Shown: positions 53,213-64,000 of the stretch, one piece after another
How the letters are laid out: each line of letters begins with the position of its first letter
Position numbering within the stretch: position 1 is the first letter of the stretch
Source: Patiria pectinifera
Taxonomy: Eukaryota; Echinodermata; Asteroidea; Valvatida; Asterinidae
NCBI GenBank assembly: GCA_029964075.1
Contig: CM057129.1
Coordinates: 20,203,430-20,267,429 of the forward strand
DNA: 64,000 bases
Reading direction: 5' to 3'
Notes under the pieces: generated by a model
Told to the model about the DNA's origin: nothing
What the model saw: only the letters and a program-made list of their open reading frames with translations
The model's database searches: none
Made by a program: the position numbers and the translations under genes

Positions 53213-53982
53213 GTAAGTTAATTGCTCATTGGACATTGGCCGTGTATTTGTGTGTATTGAGGTGCATGTGATGGAGCACTAGTCATCACAAATCCATCAC
53301 TAGTCAAGTTACAACAAGTGAACTTTACAAATTACTTTATTTTAGCTGCGGGATAGCAAAAATAAAAAGACATCATGTCCCTCCGTTAGTTAGTTAGTTG
53401 GTTTGTTAGTTAGTAACAAACGTGGAAATTGTCTATTGCTCCTAATATTTTGACCTCTTTCAACCAAACTTGGTCAAAAGTATCAGTAGCACAGCCCCAA
53501 CATGTCAAGGACCAAACTGGGGTCAAAGGTCATCATGAGGTCACTGGGGTCAAAAAGCCGATTTTTTTTTTTTTAACTCGAGACACTACACCTTCCAGAA
53601 ATTACATGGCACAATCACGTCACTCATGTATGAACACGAATTCGCTGGCCCACAGCTTCCGAGATATTTCTGATCGAGCTTGTTTGTTGTTCATCCCCTG
53701 TTACTTGTGACTGGACGTGTGGTTGTAAGTATGCACAAACATGTATGTACAGCACATTTTGTGATAGATAACACTTGTATCACATACATGTACAATGTAC
53801 TTGAACCACCTCACTGTGTCTGGTACAGTAAATGAAATAGATACAGAAATGACCCATCAAAATCAATATTAATTTGATTGATTAATTGATTGAAATTCAT
53901 TTTCATATATCTCGTGGCTAGACGGCCAAACTACGTTTGGTGCTCAAACCGTTCATGGTGTCTCTTTTTCATTCACATGCAG

Positions 53983-54075
53983 CATTCACCATCCTCAGTT
54001 TACACAGACGGTACATGTGACACTGATGACACAGACTATGATGATATGTACTACATGGATCAAGATGAGGAAGGG
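53983..54075 (+). CDS. PARP6/8: PARP6/PARP8 orthologue, exon 5 (acidic linker)
   Basis: CATGCAG acceptor, donor GGG|GTGAGT, in phase 0. Very acidic (CDTDDTDYDDMYYMDQDEEG), corresponding to the acidic EDSEGDNDSEEF-type linker of the vertebrate proteins. Confidence 0.8.
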
Positions 54076-54526
54076 GTGAGTTAATCTGACATTGTTACTC
54101 CCTCTGATTAGCCCCCAAGCTCACAATTCACAATGCAAATAATGTATACGTGTACTCAAACTTTGGTTAGAAATAGTACATGGCGCCTTGCGATCACTTT
54201 CGAAAGCCCTGCACATGTAGTTGGAGGGACTCACTGCATGTGCATATTGCTTCGCGTGCGTATGGCGCAAAGTATGCATGACTTATTTTTTTCTGTAAGT
54301 GCACAAACACATAGCGTCTTTTCGTGAGTGTCAGTTGCCGTCGGCAGAATGCTCGAATGTCCTACCCATTGGTTTCCCCTTTTAGTCAGTTTGTAGCCAT
54401 TGAGGGGGTAGTTGTCACGATTGTGCGCAGAGTCAAGAACCTCTTTGCAGGAACCATGGCATTGTATGCAGGGGACAGCACCAGTCCAAACTGCATGCAC
54501 ATATTGGTTGTCACATGTGTATGTAA

Positions 54527-54903
54527 GGCCAAAAAAAAAATAAGTCGGTCACTGGTCAGCGCGCGCGTCGATTTTAATCATGCGCGTCAATCTCTTTTTT
54601 TTTCCAAAATGTTCCGCGGTAGCTCCAACAGCGCCCTCTATTGCCGCACCTCCTCAATTTTTTTTACCAAAGAGCACCAAGGAATGGGAAATTGCACCAA
54701 GGCAAATGATCGAGAGCACCAAGGCAAATTATGGAGGACACCAGTGTACATGAGGACACCAAAAAAGCAAAATAGTACCCCACCTTGTCTGTACAATCCA
54801 AGCTTGAAGAAAGAAAAAAAAGCAAAAAAAAAAAAAAAGCCGCGTCCCCGTGTCAATTCCGGAACTTTGGTCTGACCAGAGACCGAATATTTTTTTTTTG
54901 GCC
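54527..54903. mobile_element. Harbinger-like MITE in PARP6/8 intron 5
   Basis: GGCCAAAAA...TTTTTGGCC ends, TAA duplicated on both sides (54524-54526, 54904-54906), and GTCGGTCACTGGTCAG inverted blocks. The interior is a diverged, inverted relative of 40915-41288 (shared CACCAAGG and GCGCCCTCTA strings). Confidence 0.85.
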
Positions 54904-56114
54904 TAAGTGCTGTGCAACACTTTTCAGGGATCGAAATATCTGCTGGACCGAGTCCAGTGATTTGAGCGTCGGTCTAGTGAACTCTTGACAAAACTAGTCC
55001 GGTGATTTTTTCATCACTAAAGTCCATTTTTGTTCTAAATCTGGTGAACTGATAAAGCCCTATAATTTCTGAAATGGCCGTTTTGAGGAAGGAAGTTTCA
55101 AACCAGCGTTTCTAACCACTCCCCCAACTAGGTCGCCAAAGGGGAAAAATCGAAACAGAGCATTCATTGGTAAAAAAAAAAAAACTGTTATTTTTACAAT
55201 TGGTCTTGTGAAATACCTTGTGGTCTAGTAAAAGTTTTGTGTTACTACTGTACTAGCCCAGCTGTCTAGTAATTTTTACCTGAAATTCAACCACAGCTTT
55301 TCTACTGTAAAATATCGATCAGTTTCAAATTGGTTCTTTTTAGAACCAACTCTTCTTCAAAGGAAGGATTCATGAGGGTATTAACTGTAAACTACATGGT
55401 GCCATTTTGGAAAAAATTTGAAGCTATTCATAGAAAGATAACGCTTTGCACTAGAGAAGATTCTGAGAAGAACTGATGAAAAAAAAACAACTCAACGTTT
55501 CACTCAATATGCTGTGGTCATCTTCGTGAGATGTCTTCAGAAAACAATCTTGCAAAACGAGTGTTATTGCAACCTTCTATTTAAAATTCCATTTAACTTT
55601 TTCTCTTAAAATTGTGAATTTGTGAAAGATCCAATTAGAAAAAAAACTCAAAAAAAACAGCTGCAAGGCTTTGTTACAAAACGATCAAAATGATCATTTA
55701 CAAAATGGTCTTTGACATATAGTGAAATCCACACAAGGGATCCTTGCGTGGCCCTTGTCAAGCATCCCTTGCGTGGATTCCACTTAATTTCGTGCTGTAC
55801 TGTATTCTGACATTCAGACAGGTCATAATGAGCAAAGATCTTCAGCCCACACTATTAATTGGTGTGCGGCCGTGTCAGTCAGGATGTACCCATACGTGTA
55901 GAACAGATATGGGGCACTTTAATGATTAACTCCAGGTAAAAATAAAGAAAGTTAAAAAAAAACGTGTGCACGTTATTACCTTTAGTTACTCATTAAATTG
56001 CTACAGATCTATTTTGGTGAAGCTTTATTAAAGATTCGTTATATATTTGCTCTTTGTGCCTTTTTTTTTCATTGGAAGCAACAAAATTGCTCAAAATCTT
56101 AAGAAGGGTGTAGA

Positions 56115-56279
56115 AAGCCCGGTTCATACTCGGTGCGAAAGCGAACGTGAATTTGTGACGTCGTGACAAGAATTCGCACAGCGAATTCGTAAAAGTTGAA
56201 TACATTTCAACTCGGGCGAGTTTCGCAGCAAATGTTTCATGACGTCAAATTCGCTTCGCATGAAGTATGAACCGGGCTT
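56115..56279. mobile_element. Small MITE with AAGCCCGGTTCATAC ends
   Basis: 165 bp; inverted ends AAGCCCGGTTCATACT and inner TGACGTC blocks; interior with GAATTCG palindromes. Target duplication not resolved. Confidence 0.65.
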
Positions 56280-57537
56280 AACAACTAACCTGTTGAACTT
56301 TAAAGGTCGATGGCTACTATAAATAAGAAAACTGAGAAAACATATCTTGCACAGTTTTGGGAGCCTCTTAAGTGTGCCCGCCGGCACACTTTTTTTAAAA
56401 TCAAAGTGGTTATTTGGCATTTGAGCAATGCAATTTCGGCGGAATAATTTCACAGGGTACATGTATTTGGTACCTTCCCTATCTTCACTTTGGAAAAGGT
56501 TTTTCCCTATTAAAATCGGTAGGTGCATTTCCGGGTCCTTCAATGTACATGTCTCTATTAAAGCTTGTTTACATTTGAACAAGAAATTATAAATTACAAT
56601 TGTTTTGGTTGGGTTGTCAGGTTGTGTTTGTTTGGTTGCCTTGGTTGTTTGCGATATATTTATGCATTTTTTTGGTGTTTTTTTTATTGTGGGTTCATTA
56701 CAAACTAATTTCGTCCTCCGGTAGGAAGTGTGAACGCAAAATTTTTGAATGTCATCTTGTCAAATGTTACTTGATCATTTTATAATTTATCTAATGTTCA
56801 AGAGTAAAACAACTGTTTGTCCTGTGCAACTGAGGATACATGTACTGTCAGTACTGTGTATACATGTCGTGTGTATGTTTAGCCGTGCATTTACAACCAT
56901 GACAAAATTTTCCAGTGGAGTGGGCTGTCAGTATAATGACTATTATTTCCTTGGGGATATGCAGCAAAGTAAACCTAATTGCTTCGTAGAATTTGAACCT
57001 GTCACACGGCGCACATGCATCCCCGGAGAATTTTGTGTTATAACCTTGCACAGTGCATGCAAAACACAATGGGATACAGTTTTCTCGTTCAATTCAATAG
57101 ACATTTATTTTGTACTCTTTAATAAACCAATAAATAGTGGGATAATAATTATGAAGTACAATAAAGTAGTATTAACCATCCTGCTGTTTAAACAGTCACA
57201 AACAGTCAAAAAGTCCATCCACTTTCTGCACTATGCCTTTTACACAGGCTAGTCACCAACAGTCAGATCATATTTTAAGCAAGCACTCTGACTAGTCAAA
57301 TTCAGTCAACAGACAAAAGCAGGAAACTGGTGGCACAGCTGTCTTATCAATCACCTACAGTCAAAGCACAGCTGTATCAAGTTACATAAACAGTCACAGC
57401 CAGTCAATCCTGCTTTATGTACATGTAGGCTGGGAGCTTTTAACTGTTGAAAACAGTCACTTGATTGATTTTGACTGAAAGGACAACTTAGCACAGAATG
57501 TATGTTTGCATAGGAGGGTAGGAAAAAGTGTACGTAA

Positions 57538-57934
57538 GGCCAAAAAAAAAAGTCTCCGGTTTCTGGTATGCGCTCACCCATCGCCATAGCGGTCTCCGGT
57601 TTCTGTATGCGCGCGTGCCCCCAGCAATGGCACAGCAAATGAAAAGTTTTTTTCAATACAAGATGATGTTTCAAAACCGCCAAACTCACTGGTTTGACTG
57701 GAATTCTGCTGCTGCACAATTTTAACGTGTTTTTAGAAGGGTTATGATCGAGAATAAGATTTATGTGGCCTCTCTGGACTCCCATATATTTGCACTAAGT
57801 TTAGTCGGGCACCATTTGCAGTCATCAGCCGACATTTGAAGCCAAAAAAAAAAAAACAGGTTAAAAAAAAAAAAAAAAGCATCGCACCATCACACCAGCT
57901 CCATACCAGAAACCGGAGACTTTTTTTTTTGGCC
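57538..57934. mobile_element. Harbinger-like MITE, different interior, in PARP6/8 intron 5
   Basis: GGCCAAAAA...TTTTTGGCC ends with TAA duplicated (57535-57537, 57935-57937). The subterminal repeat is GTCTCCGGTTTCTGGTATG, unlike the 40915 and 54527 copies. Confidence 0.85.
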
Positions 57935-59574
57935 TAATTAACACAAGTAACAAAATGTACATGTACTTTGAAGTAAATTTATGAAATAAAAGTTAATAAA
58001 TAAGGAAAATGAAAAGAAAGAGTAATATAGGGGAGTATAGGCTGTTGACATATTAAGGCTTGTGAGTGGAACAGCCTGGACAATTAAACAGTGTAGACAC
58101 AATAACAAAATAGACAGACAGACAAACATAAGACAAACAAATCCATCTTAGAAAAGTCATATCATAAACCAAGCTGATGCAAGATGAAAAAAATGACGGG
58201 ACAAAGATAACAATGTAGATAAAGGGAAAACAAAATATTGAATATTCAAAAAAAGAAAAAAAGGAGTAAAGGAGGAAAGGCAATTGAAAGCAACAACAAT
58301 CCTTCCCATTTGGAAACCAAAAACTGTACATGAAGTTTATTTCCATCTGAAAGTCAGAAAGGAAGTGAGTGAAAAAGAAAGTTACTTGTAAAACATAAAC
58401 AGCATTGATTACTTCACACTTGTTTTTTGGGTTATTGAAGATGTTATTCATAAGTATCATGTACTGTCGGGTCATGCAACCTGAGGTCAACCAAGCAGAC
58501 ATACAATGTACATAGTGAAAGCGATTGCTGGTTCAACCTTTGATGATTTATGAAGACAGTTTTGTTGGAGTTCTTTGAACTCATCTTCTATACGTGTAAT
58601 ACAATACGCAGTTCAGCTACTGGATTTCCCCCCAGAATTATACACGTATATGGAGTCCAGAAAAATGGGAGAGGGTTTAAGTGGAATTGTAATGTGTGTT
58701 TTAGATGTCTTTTTTAGATGTTTTTTTATATTTATTTGTAATCCTATTAATTTAAATATTTAAAGCATGCATGTAGGCCCTATGTATTGTACATTTTTTG
58801 TACGTACTGTGCATGTCCTGTTGTTTGAGTACGTACATTGTACCATACAGATAGAAAATAATACACAAACATACGACATGTTGTTTTTACAACATCTTTC
58901 ACTTTGGTTCAATTTTGACATGTACATGTACATCTACTGTTAAAAGCTCTTGCAATTTCTATAACTTCGTTATGATACTTGTAATGTTTATAAAATCCTC
59001 ATTGCACTGGCAAACATGTACATGTAGATGAATCTCAGGATCAACTTGTGCGTGTACGTGTACATGTACATGTACATGTACGGTGTACATCAGTGAATGG
59101 TGATATGAACACTGTACAATGTACCGTTACACATGTACACGTACTTGCAAATATGTGAAATGTTTCCATTTCCATGCAAGAATCAGGAATTTTAAAGAAA
59201 AATTATTGCTTAGGGGGCATACAATAAGTAAGTTTTTCATATTTTTTTTCTAATTATATGCCACTTTTGAATTTTTTTCATAGGATTAACATTAATCGTC
59301 AGGCCTCAGGAACATTACATGTAAATCATTAAATTTACACGTAGAGTATGTTTCATGTATTTAAAATTTTACACATTTAATGGTTCTCTGATGACCTTCA
59401 AATTCCACTTACATACATGTGAAGCTACAATGTTAACTACATGTAGGTCATTATATGTTATGTTTTGGGTTTTTGTGGGTTTTTTTTAGGGGGAAGGGAC
59501 TTCATTTTGTTTTAAATCTGTGTACCGGTACAGTGTATGCCTGGTTATTAACATTTACAAACTGCTTTCTACAG
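57935..59574. other. PARP6/8 intron 5, right part
   Basis: AT-rich intron with TACATG microsatellite (about 59050-59085). No gene seen. Confidence 0.4.
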
Positions 59575-59681
59575 TATTACTGTGATGAGGAAGATGGGCA
59601 AGACAGCAGTACTCATCCATTGTTGATGCACGACATGGAACAAGTCAGGAAACACTTTGGACCAAATGCAATCAATGGCAG
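59575..59681 (+). CDS. PARP6/8: PARP6/PARP8 orthologue, exon 6
   Basis: TTCTACAG acceptor, donor CAG|GTAAGC. Codes for YYCDEEDGQDSSTHPLLMHD and MEQVRKHFGPNAINGR, aligning with the HPQL...AVREIYG region of PARP8. Confidence 0.9.
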
Positions 59682-59689
59682 GTAAGCAA

Positions 59690-60390
59690 TCTGATTGGTG
59701 CACAGAAATGGACAACGTGATTAGACCGTGACACCTTGTTGCATGTAGTCTGATTGGTCAGTGACTGGTGGATTACTTTTGAGCAATCTGATTGGTTGGT
59801 GTACCTAATGTTTGTGAGCAATGTTGGGCATGTGATTGGTTGATGGAAACTTTGACATTTGATTGGTTGATGGAAACTTTGACATCTGATTGGTTGATGG
59901 AAACTTTGACATCTGATTGGTTGATGGAAACTTTGACATTTGATTGGTTGATGGAAACTTTGACATCTGATTGGTTGATGGAAACTTTGACATCTGATTG
60001 GTTGATGGAAACTTTGACATCTGATTGGTTGATGGAAACTTTGACATTTGATTGGTTGATGGAAACTTTGACATCTGATTGGTTGATGGAAACTTTGACA
60101 TCTGATTGGTTGATGGAAACCTTGACATTTGATTGGTTGATGGAAACTTTGACATATCCGATTGGTTGATGGAGCTTTGCAGTCTGCATGCATGGTCTGA
60201 TTGGTTAATGGATACCTTGCCGTTTGATTGATTAGTACTGTGCAGTCTGATTGGTTGATGAAAACCTTTCAGTCTGATTTGGCAATCGGAAATGTGATTA
60301 TAATTGGTCAATAAAACCATTGCACTTGGTACAGTTAGATTGGTTAATCTTTGCATTCTGATCGGTTAATCAAAACGAACCAGCAGTGCG
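59690..60390. repeat. Minisatellite of 27-bp units in PARP6/8 intron 6
   Basis: The core array (59831-60165) has about 12 copies of TGATTGGTTGATGGAAACTT plus TGACATC/T. Looser units with CTGATTGG at irregular spacing continue on both sides. Because the unit is divisible by three, open frames appear on both strands; these are not genes. Confidence 0.9.
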
Positions 60391-60586
60391 ATCAGATGAT
60401 GGAGCCTGAAAATAAGTGGTGCTTATAGACTGCCTTAAATATGTGACCTAAATACGTGACTTGCTTTCTTTACACTATGATTAAAAATTGATTTTCATCC
60501 TTTTTCTTCATAACGACAAGATATTTTGTTTAGATTGGCCTTTTTTTTATTTCTAACTGTTTTTCTGTCCCCATTGCTGCCCTTAG

Positions 60587-60647
60587 GGTATTCACAGAGC
60601 TCAGAGATATAGATGTGGAGTTGAACATCGATGTGTCGTTCCTTGAG
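60587..60647 (+). CDS. PARP6/8: PARP6/PARP8 orthologue, exon 7
   Basis: CCCTTAG acceptor, donor GAG|GTAGGC. Codes for VFTELRDIDVELNIDVSFLE, close to the conserved IDDVDIDLHIDVSFL of PARP6 and PARP8. Confidence 0.93.
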
Positions 60648-61097
60648 GTAGGCCTATGTTCTAAAGCTGTTTATTTGTAAACTGTAGTCTTCGCCAGGAT
60701 ATTTAACAAAAACATGTTGTATTCATAAAAAGCTGAGACAGTTTACCTATTCCTATTGGACGAGAATGGTTGGTTTTAAACTGTCGTTCAAATACTGCTC
60801 AGTGTTTAAACAGCTATGTTTAAAATGGGTCTCAAGCACCCGTGCCACATGTGTGCAGTACGTGCCGTACGCTGTGCTGGCTGCGTGCACCTTAGAAAAA
60901 GCCGACCATGCAGTAAAATGGTCCGCCAATAATGGCCCGAGCCGAACACTAACAGGTTTTAAATTCACATGTTTACAAATGTTCCTTCACACTATATATT
61001 ATCCCTTATAGTAAACAAGTGTACGTCCTTGCATGCACCTACAGGTATCATGGAGTTTCATTACTGAAAAAAACAACTAATATTACAGTATACCACT

Positions 61098-61624
61098 CAG
61101 TGTTCTCCAACCTGTAAAAATAACCTGGTGCCCCGCCATGCTTTCTGAGACACCCGCCATGCTTCAAAAGTTGCTGCCATGCTTAAAAAGTTGCCCGCCA
61201 TGTTTTACAAAAAAATATAAAAAATAATAAAAAAGACAAACAAGTGGGACTTCCCTTACCCTCCAGGGTATATTTTGGCCAGAAACTCTGCCAAAAGCAA
61301 TAATATGTAACACTTGTCAAACTAACAAGTCTGCCCATTGTAGCAATCAATCAGGTAAAAACTCTCAAGGCCAAACTGCCTCAGAGTCCCTGGTCACTGA
61401 TGTGTTAAAAAAGATGATGCTGAGCCAGTATTGTACTTAACAGTTACTGTTTTAGAATGGCCTAAAAGCTGTTATCCATACACAAATTACATGTTCATCT
61501 GCAATTAGCGCTCCCTAGCATAAAGAACTGTATGACTGAAAATAGCGCCCCTAACATATAGCGCCTCCCCCCTCGGCCTTTTGACGGTGCACCGACCTTT
61601 AATTTTCAAAGTTGGAGAACACTG
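61098..61624. mobile_element. MITE with CAGTGTTCTCCAAC ends, PARP6/8 intron 7
   Basis: 527 bp; inverted ends CAGTGTTCTCCAAC with looser pairing for about 20 bp more. CCACT flanks both sides (61093-61097, 61625-61629). The interior has repeated GCCATGCTT units and no coding sequence. Confidence 0.75.
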
Positions 61625-61659
61625 CCACTACATGTATACAGCAATATTATACTTTTTCA

Positions 61660-62410
61660 ATTACATGTACAGTGTACATGTATACATGTACATGTACATG
61701 TAAATTGTAATAACGATAGAGGATAATTGTGTTGATTTACTTGCGCTTTACAAACACATGAAACTGATACATGTGCAATTTAGTTATTAAATTTAGCATT
61801 ACATGCACCGGCACCTATACAATCTATTAAAAAGTGTGTTCAGCATTTCCTTGAAATTGTGGGATATCTATTTCCTGCTTTTCGACCAGTGAGCAGAATA
61901 CTAACAATGTGTGGATTACTCATTGTGAATGCAATGCGTTGTACCAGACAGAAATACAGAGTACATTGTAGGCCCCCTATTTGTGTTTACACGGTTGCAT
62001 TGTTGACTAGACATGCATTGAATACACAGTTCTCAAGCCAAGGTGACTACATGGCCATGTCCAGTACAGTGACAATTTAAACCAAGGCCGTTTCAACATT
62101 GTCAATATGCACTGAAGGATACACATTGAAATTCATCATCACATAGAGTCATTGAATCAGTTCTCTTTCATGAATAAGGCATGTTTTCCTTGAACTGGCC
62201 TCAATGTAAATGATACCAGTGTTCGTATTAAGAAGGTGATTTCAACAACTCTTCTGTGAAAATTTGTTCCCATGGGCATAATATTTAAGCCTTCTCAGAA
62301 AGTATAAGCTTAGCTTGGAGATTTAAAGCCTATACATGTACATGTACATGTATGTACATGTGCGTATACATGTACATGTATATGTGATATGTACATGTAC
62401 AAGTGATGTT
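61660..62410. repeat. TACATG-type microsatellites
   Basis: Runs of TACATGTACATG at 61664-61702 and 62334-62402, and further short ones across the PARP6/8 introns. The string is its own complement, so runs can fold back. Confidence 0.8.
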
Positions 62411-62841
62411 TTTTTAATGATGGTACAGGATTGAATCTTGTCTTTGCAAATGTTTGCTCACCTCTTTACTAATTGTCTTGCTCTATCCTGTTAATTTTAA
62501 ATTTGTTGCATTGAATCCCTCCAACTCCTCCGATAGCAAAATGCCAGTGAAATAACTTTGTTGTGTTCTTCAATCAATTTCTGTCATAAAACTAGAGCAA
62601 TTTTATGATATGTGTACAGTACATGTACATGTTTATACAGCAGTCAATCTATTTTTGGAGATTTCTCTTGCTATGATTTACCACTTTTTGAAAAGTATTT
62701 TACCTGTACATGTACCTACAGGTAGTAAACCCTAACCCACTAGATCCTTTAAACTATTCTGGGAGCTTGAACAGTGATTGTTAGCCTAGCCGCTTACAAA
62801 ATACTTTTAATAAATGAAGCTTGGTGCTCCCTGAAAGTTCA

Positions 62842-63149
62842 ATGGGCCTTATTCACGAGTTGGCCATTTTTATCGAGTTCCCTGAATGTATTTCATTAAT
62901 TGTTAAACTGTTGAATAGGATGGCGCCAGACTATTTATGCAGGCACAGGCAGCCTTATTTTACTGTCATTTTTTTTTAATCTGGCTTTCAACTTTATGGA
63001 ATATTTAATTAGAAGTTTTAGATTATTCATTGAAGCAGACTGGAATTAATTAGAAATTAACTTGCTTTCATTTCTCTTCGCAAGTTCCAAAAGATTAAGA
63101 TTTTACCTCACTTTCAATTCAATATGGCCGACTCGTGAATGAGGCCCAT
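62842..63149. mobile_element. MITE with ATGGGCCTTATTCACGAGT ends, PARP6/8 intron 7
   Basis: 308 bp; inverted ends of about 25 bp with a few mismatches; TTCA flanks both sides (62838-62841, 63150-63153). Non-coding. Confidence 0.7.
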
Positions 63150-63385
63150 TTCAAAGAGTGTGCCACTGGTGGTTTTTTTTGCACAACAGGGATTTTAAGA
63201 GGTTTAAGGAAATCTCACAGACATGACAGAAAATGTAATCTGTCTGTAAACCTGTATCACTTAACAGTACCTGGTAAAAGTGAAGACAATAATTTTTTTC
63301 TTAATTCGACTTGTGAGGTTTTTCTAATTTTCATAGCTACATGCATCACAAAAATGGAGGAAATTTTTGACTATTTATTTGTTAG

Positions 63386-63473
63386 GATGAAATCAGCAAG
63401 GCGTGGTGCATCAGCCGGTGTGAGCCCATCGTTGTCCGACTTCACTGTTCACTCAACAAGTACTTAGATGCAA
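63386..63473 (+). CDS. PARP6/8: PARP6/PARP8 orthologue, exon 8
   Basis: TTTGTTAG acceptor, donor GCAA|GTAAGT. Codes for DEISKAWCISRCEPIVVRLH and CSLNKYLDA, matching the highly conserved RTEPIVVRL...SLxQYL block. This is the last exon in the window; the remaining gene is to the right. Confidence 0.93.
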
Positions 63474-64000
63474 GTAAGTTTATCAACTGGGCATATACAT
63501 GTACATGTATGACGTTCTTTAACTGCTGAAATAACCTCAGTAACGCCAGTCGTCATGCTCAAGCAGAATCCTTTTTCAGTTCTGTTGGGGGTCTATTCAG
63601 TTTCGCTTTCTATTTTCCGTTCAATTCCTATTGTGAATTGCATTCAGACAATGAGGAAGTTGGATAAAAGAAATCTGCCATTAAAATTACTACAAAAAAT
63701 TAACAGAAAGTAGGTAATGATATTGAAAACTTTTATGTACATCTATAACAGTTGGATGAAGCAGCAATTTGTTAGGTGTTTTTTTTTGGGGGGGGGGTGG
63801 GGGTGGGGGAGACAAGGTAAAGAGACAATGGCACAATGAGGATTTGTCAAGATTTAGAAGGGCTGGCCAGTCAGCCCAAGTTTAAAATAAAAAAAAAATG
63901 GGGGTGGGGATCCCATTTGATGCTAGGGGATGCTTTTTGTTCCTCTTTTTTTTATTGTTTTTCTTTTTATATTTCACGAATACGTAGACGGAAGGGGTAA

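Noticed and set aside
53380-53720. TTAGTTAG repeat and GGGGTCAAAGGTCA-like strings as nuclear-receptor sites
   Set aside because: The stretch looks like a fragment of a common dispersed repeat; no arrangement stands out, unlike in the Polinton TIRs.
55720-55790. Inverted pair with ATCCACGCAAGGGAT as another MITE
   Set aside because: Very short, imperfect and without clear flanking duplication.
59773-60356. Open frames of 125-183 codons on both strands
   Set aside because: They come from a 27-bp minisatellite, whose unit is divisible by three, inside an intron.

Overview
The window is eukaryotic nuclear DNA, most likely from a marine invertebrate deuterostome (amphioxus, echinoderm or hemichordate). 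Reasons: intron-containing animal genes with GT-AG junctions (a BTBD1/2 gene and a PARP6/8 gene), abundant TACATG microsatellites, tRNA-derived SINEs, many small inverted-repeat elements and a Polinton. The exact phylum is inference.

Layout. 1-1783 (minus strand): first coding exon and second exon of a BTBD1/BTBD2-type gene whose 3' part lies off the left edge. About 2440-7520: a decayed non-LTR retrotransposon with a C-terminal restriction-like endonuclease, between inverted copies of a small repeat. 8167-9476: nested foldback repeats rich in CCCAACTATAGTTGGG palindromes. 9620-33839: a complete Polinton/Maverick with 375-bp inverted repeats inside a 6-bp target duplication. It is interrupted by a 9.16-kb intact Ty3/gypsy-type LTR retrotransposon (11242-20400) that splits one Polinton gene. 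Without the guest the Polinton is about 15.06 kb. 35021-38763: two back-to-back inverted-repeat elements with 9-bp target duplications, the second holding a 91-bp near-perfect palindrome with its own 9-bp duplication. 39183-40915: a three-exon NHL-like beta-propeller gene whose last codons were cut off by a Harbinger-like MITE (40915-41288). 43354-44292 (minus): an intronless V-type Ig transmembrane protein, with a decayed second copy at 46934-48019. 49350-63473 (plus): eight exons coding for the N-terminal part of a PARP6/PARP8 orthologue; the catalytic part lies off the right edge. Its introns carry MITEs, a SINE and a 27-bp minisatellite.

The Polinton carries protein-primed DNA polymerase B, retrovirus-like integrase, A32-like packaging ATPase, a probable major capsid protein, several small membrane proteins common to Polintons, and an unusual TFIIB-like protein at its left end. 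I found no cysteine protease. Its TIRs hold a dense array of consensus-like CRE, AP-1, CACGTG E-box and ERR/NR5A half-site motifs. Internal gene starts share a TTATATTAAA-type motif, and a perfect stem-loop lies between one convergent gene pair. The polymerase has a frame change and an in-frame stop, and the capsid gene has a frame change near its end, so this copy looks recently inserted but no longer autonomous, unless these are assembly errors.
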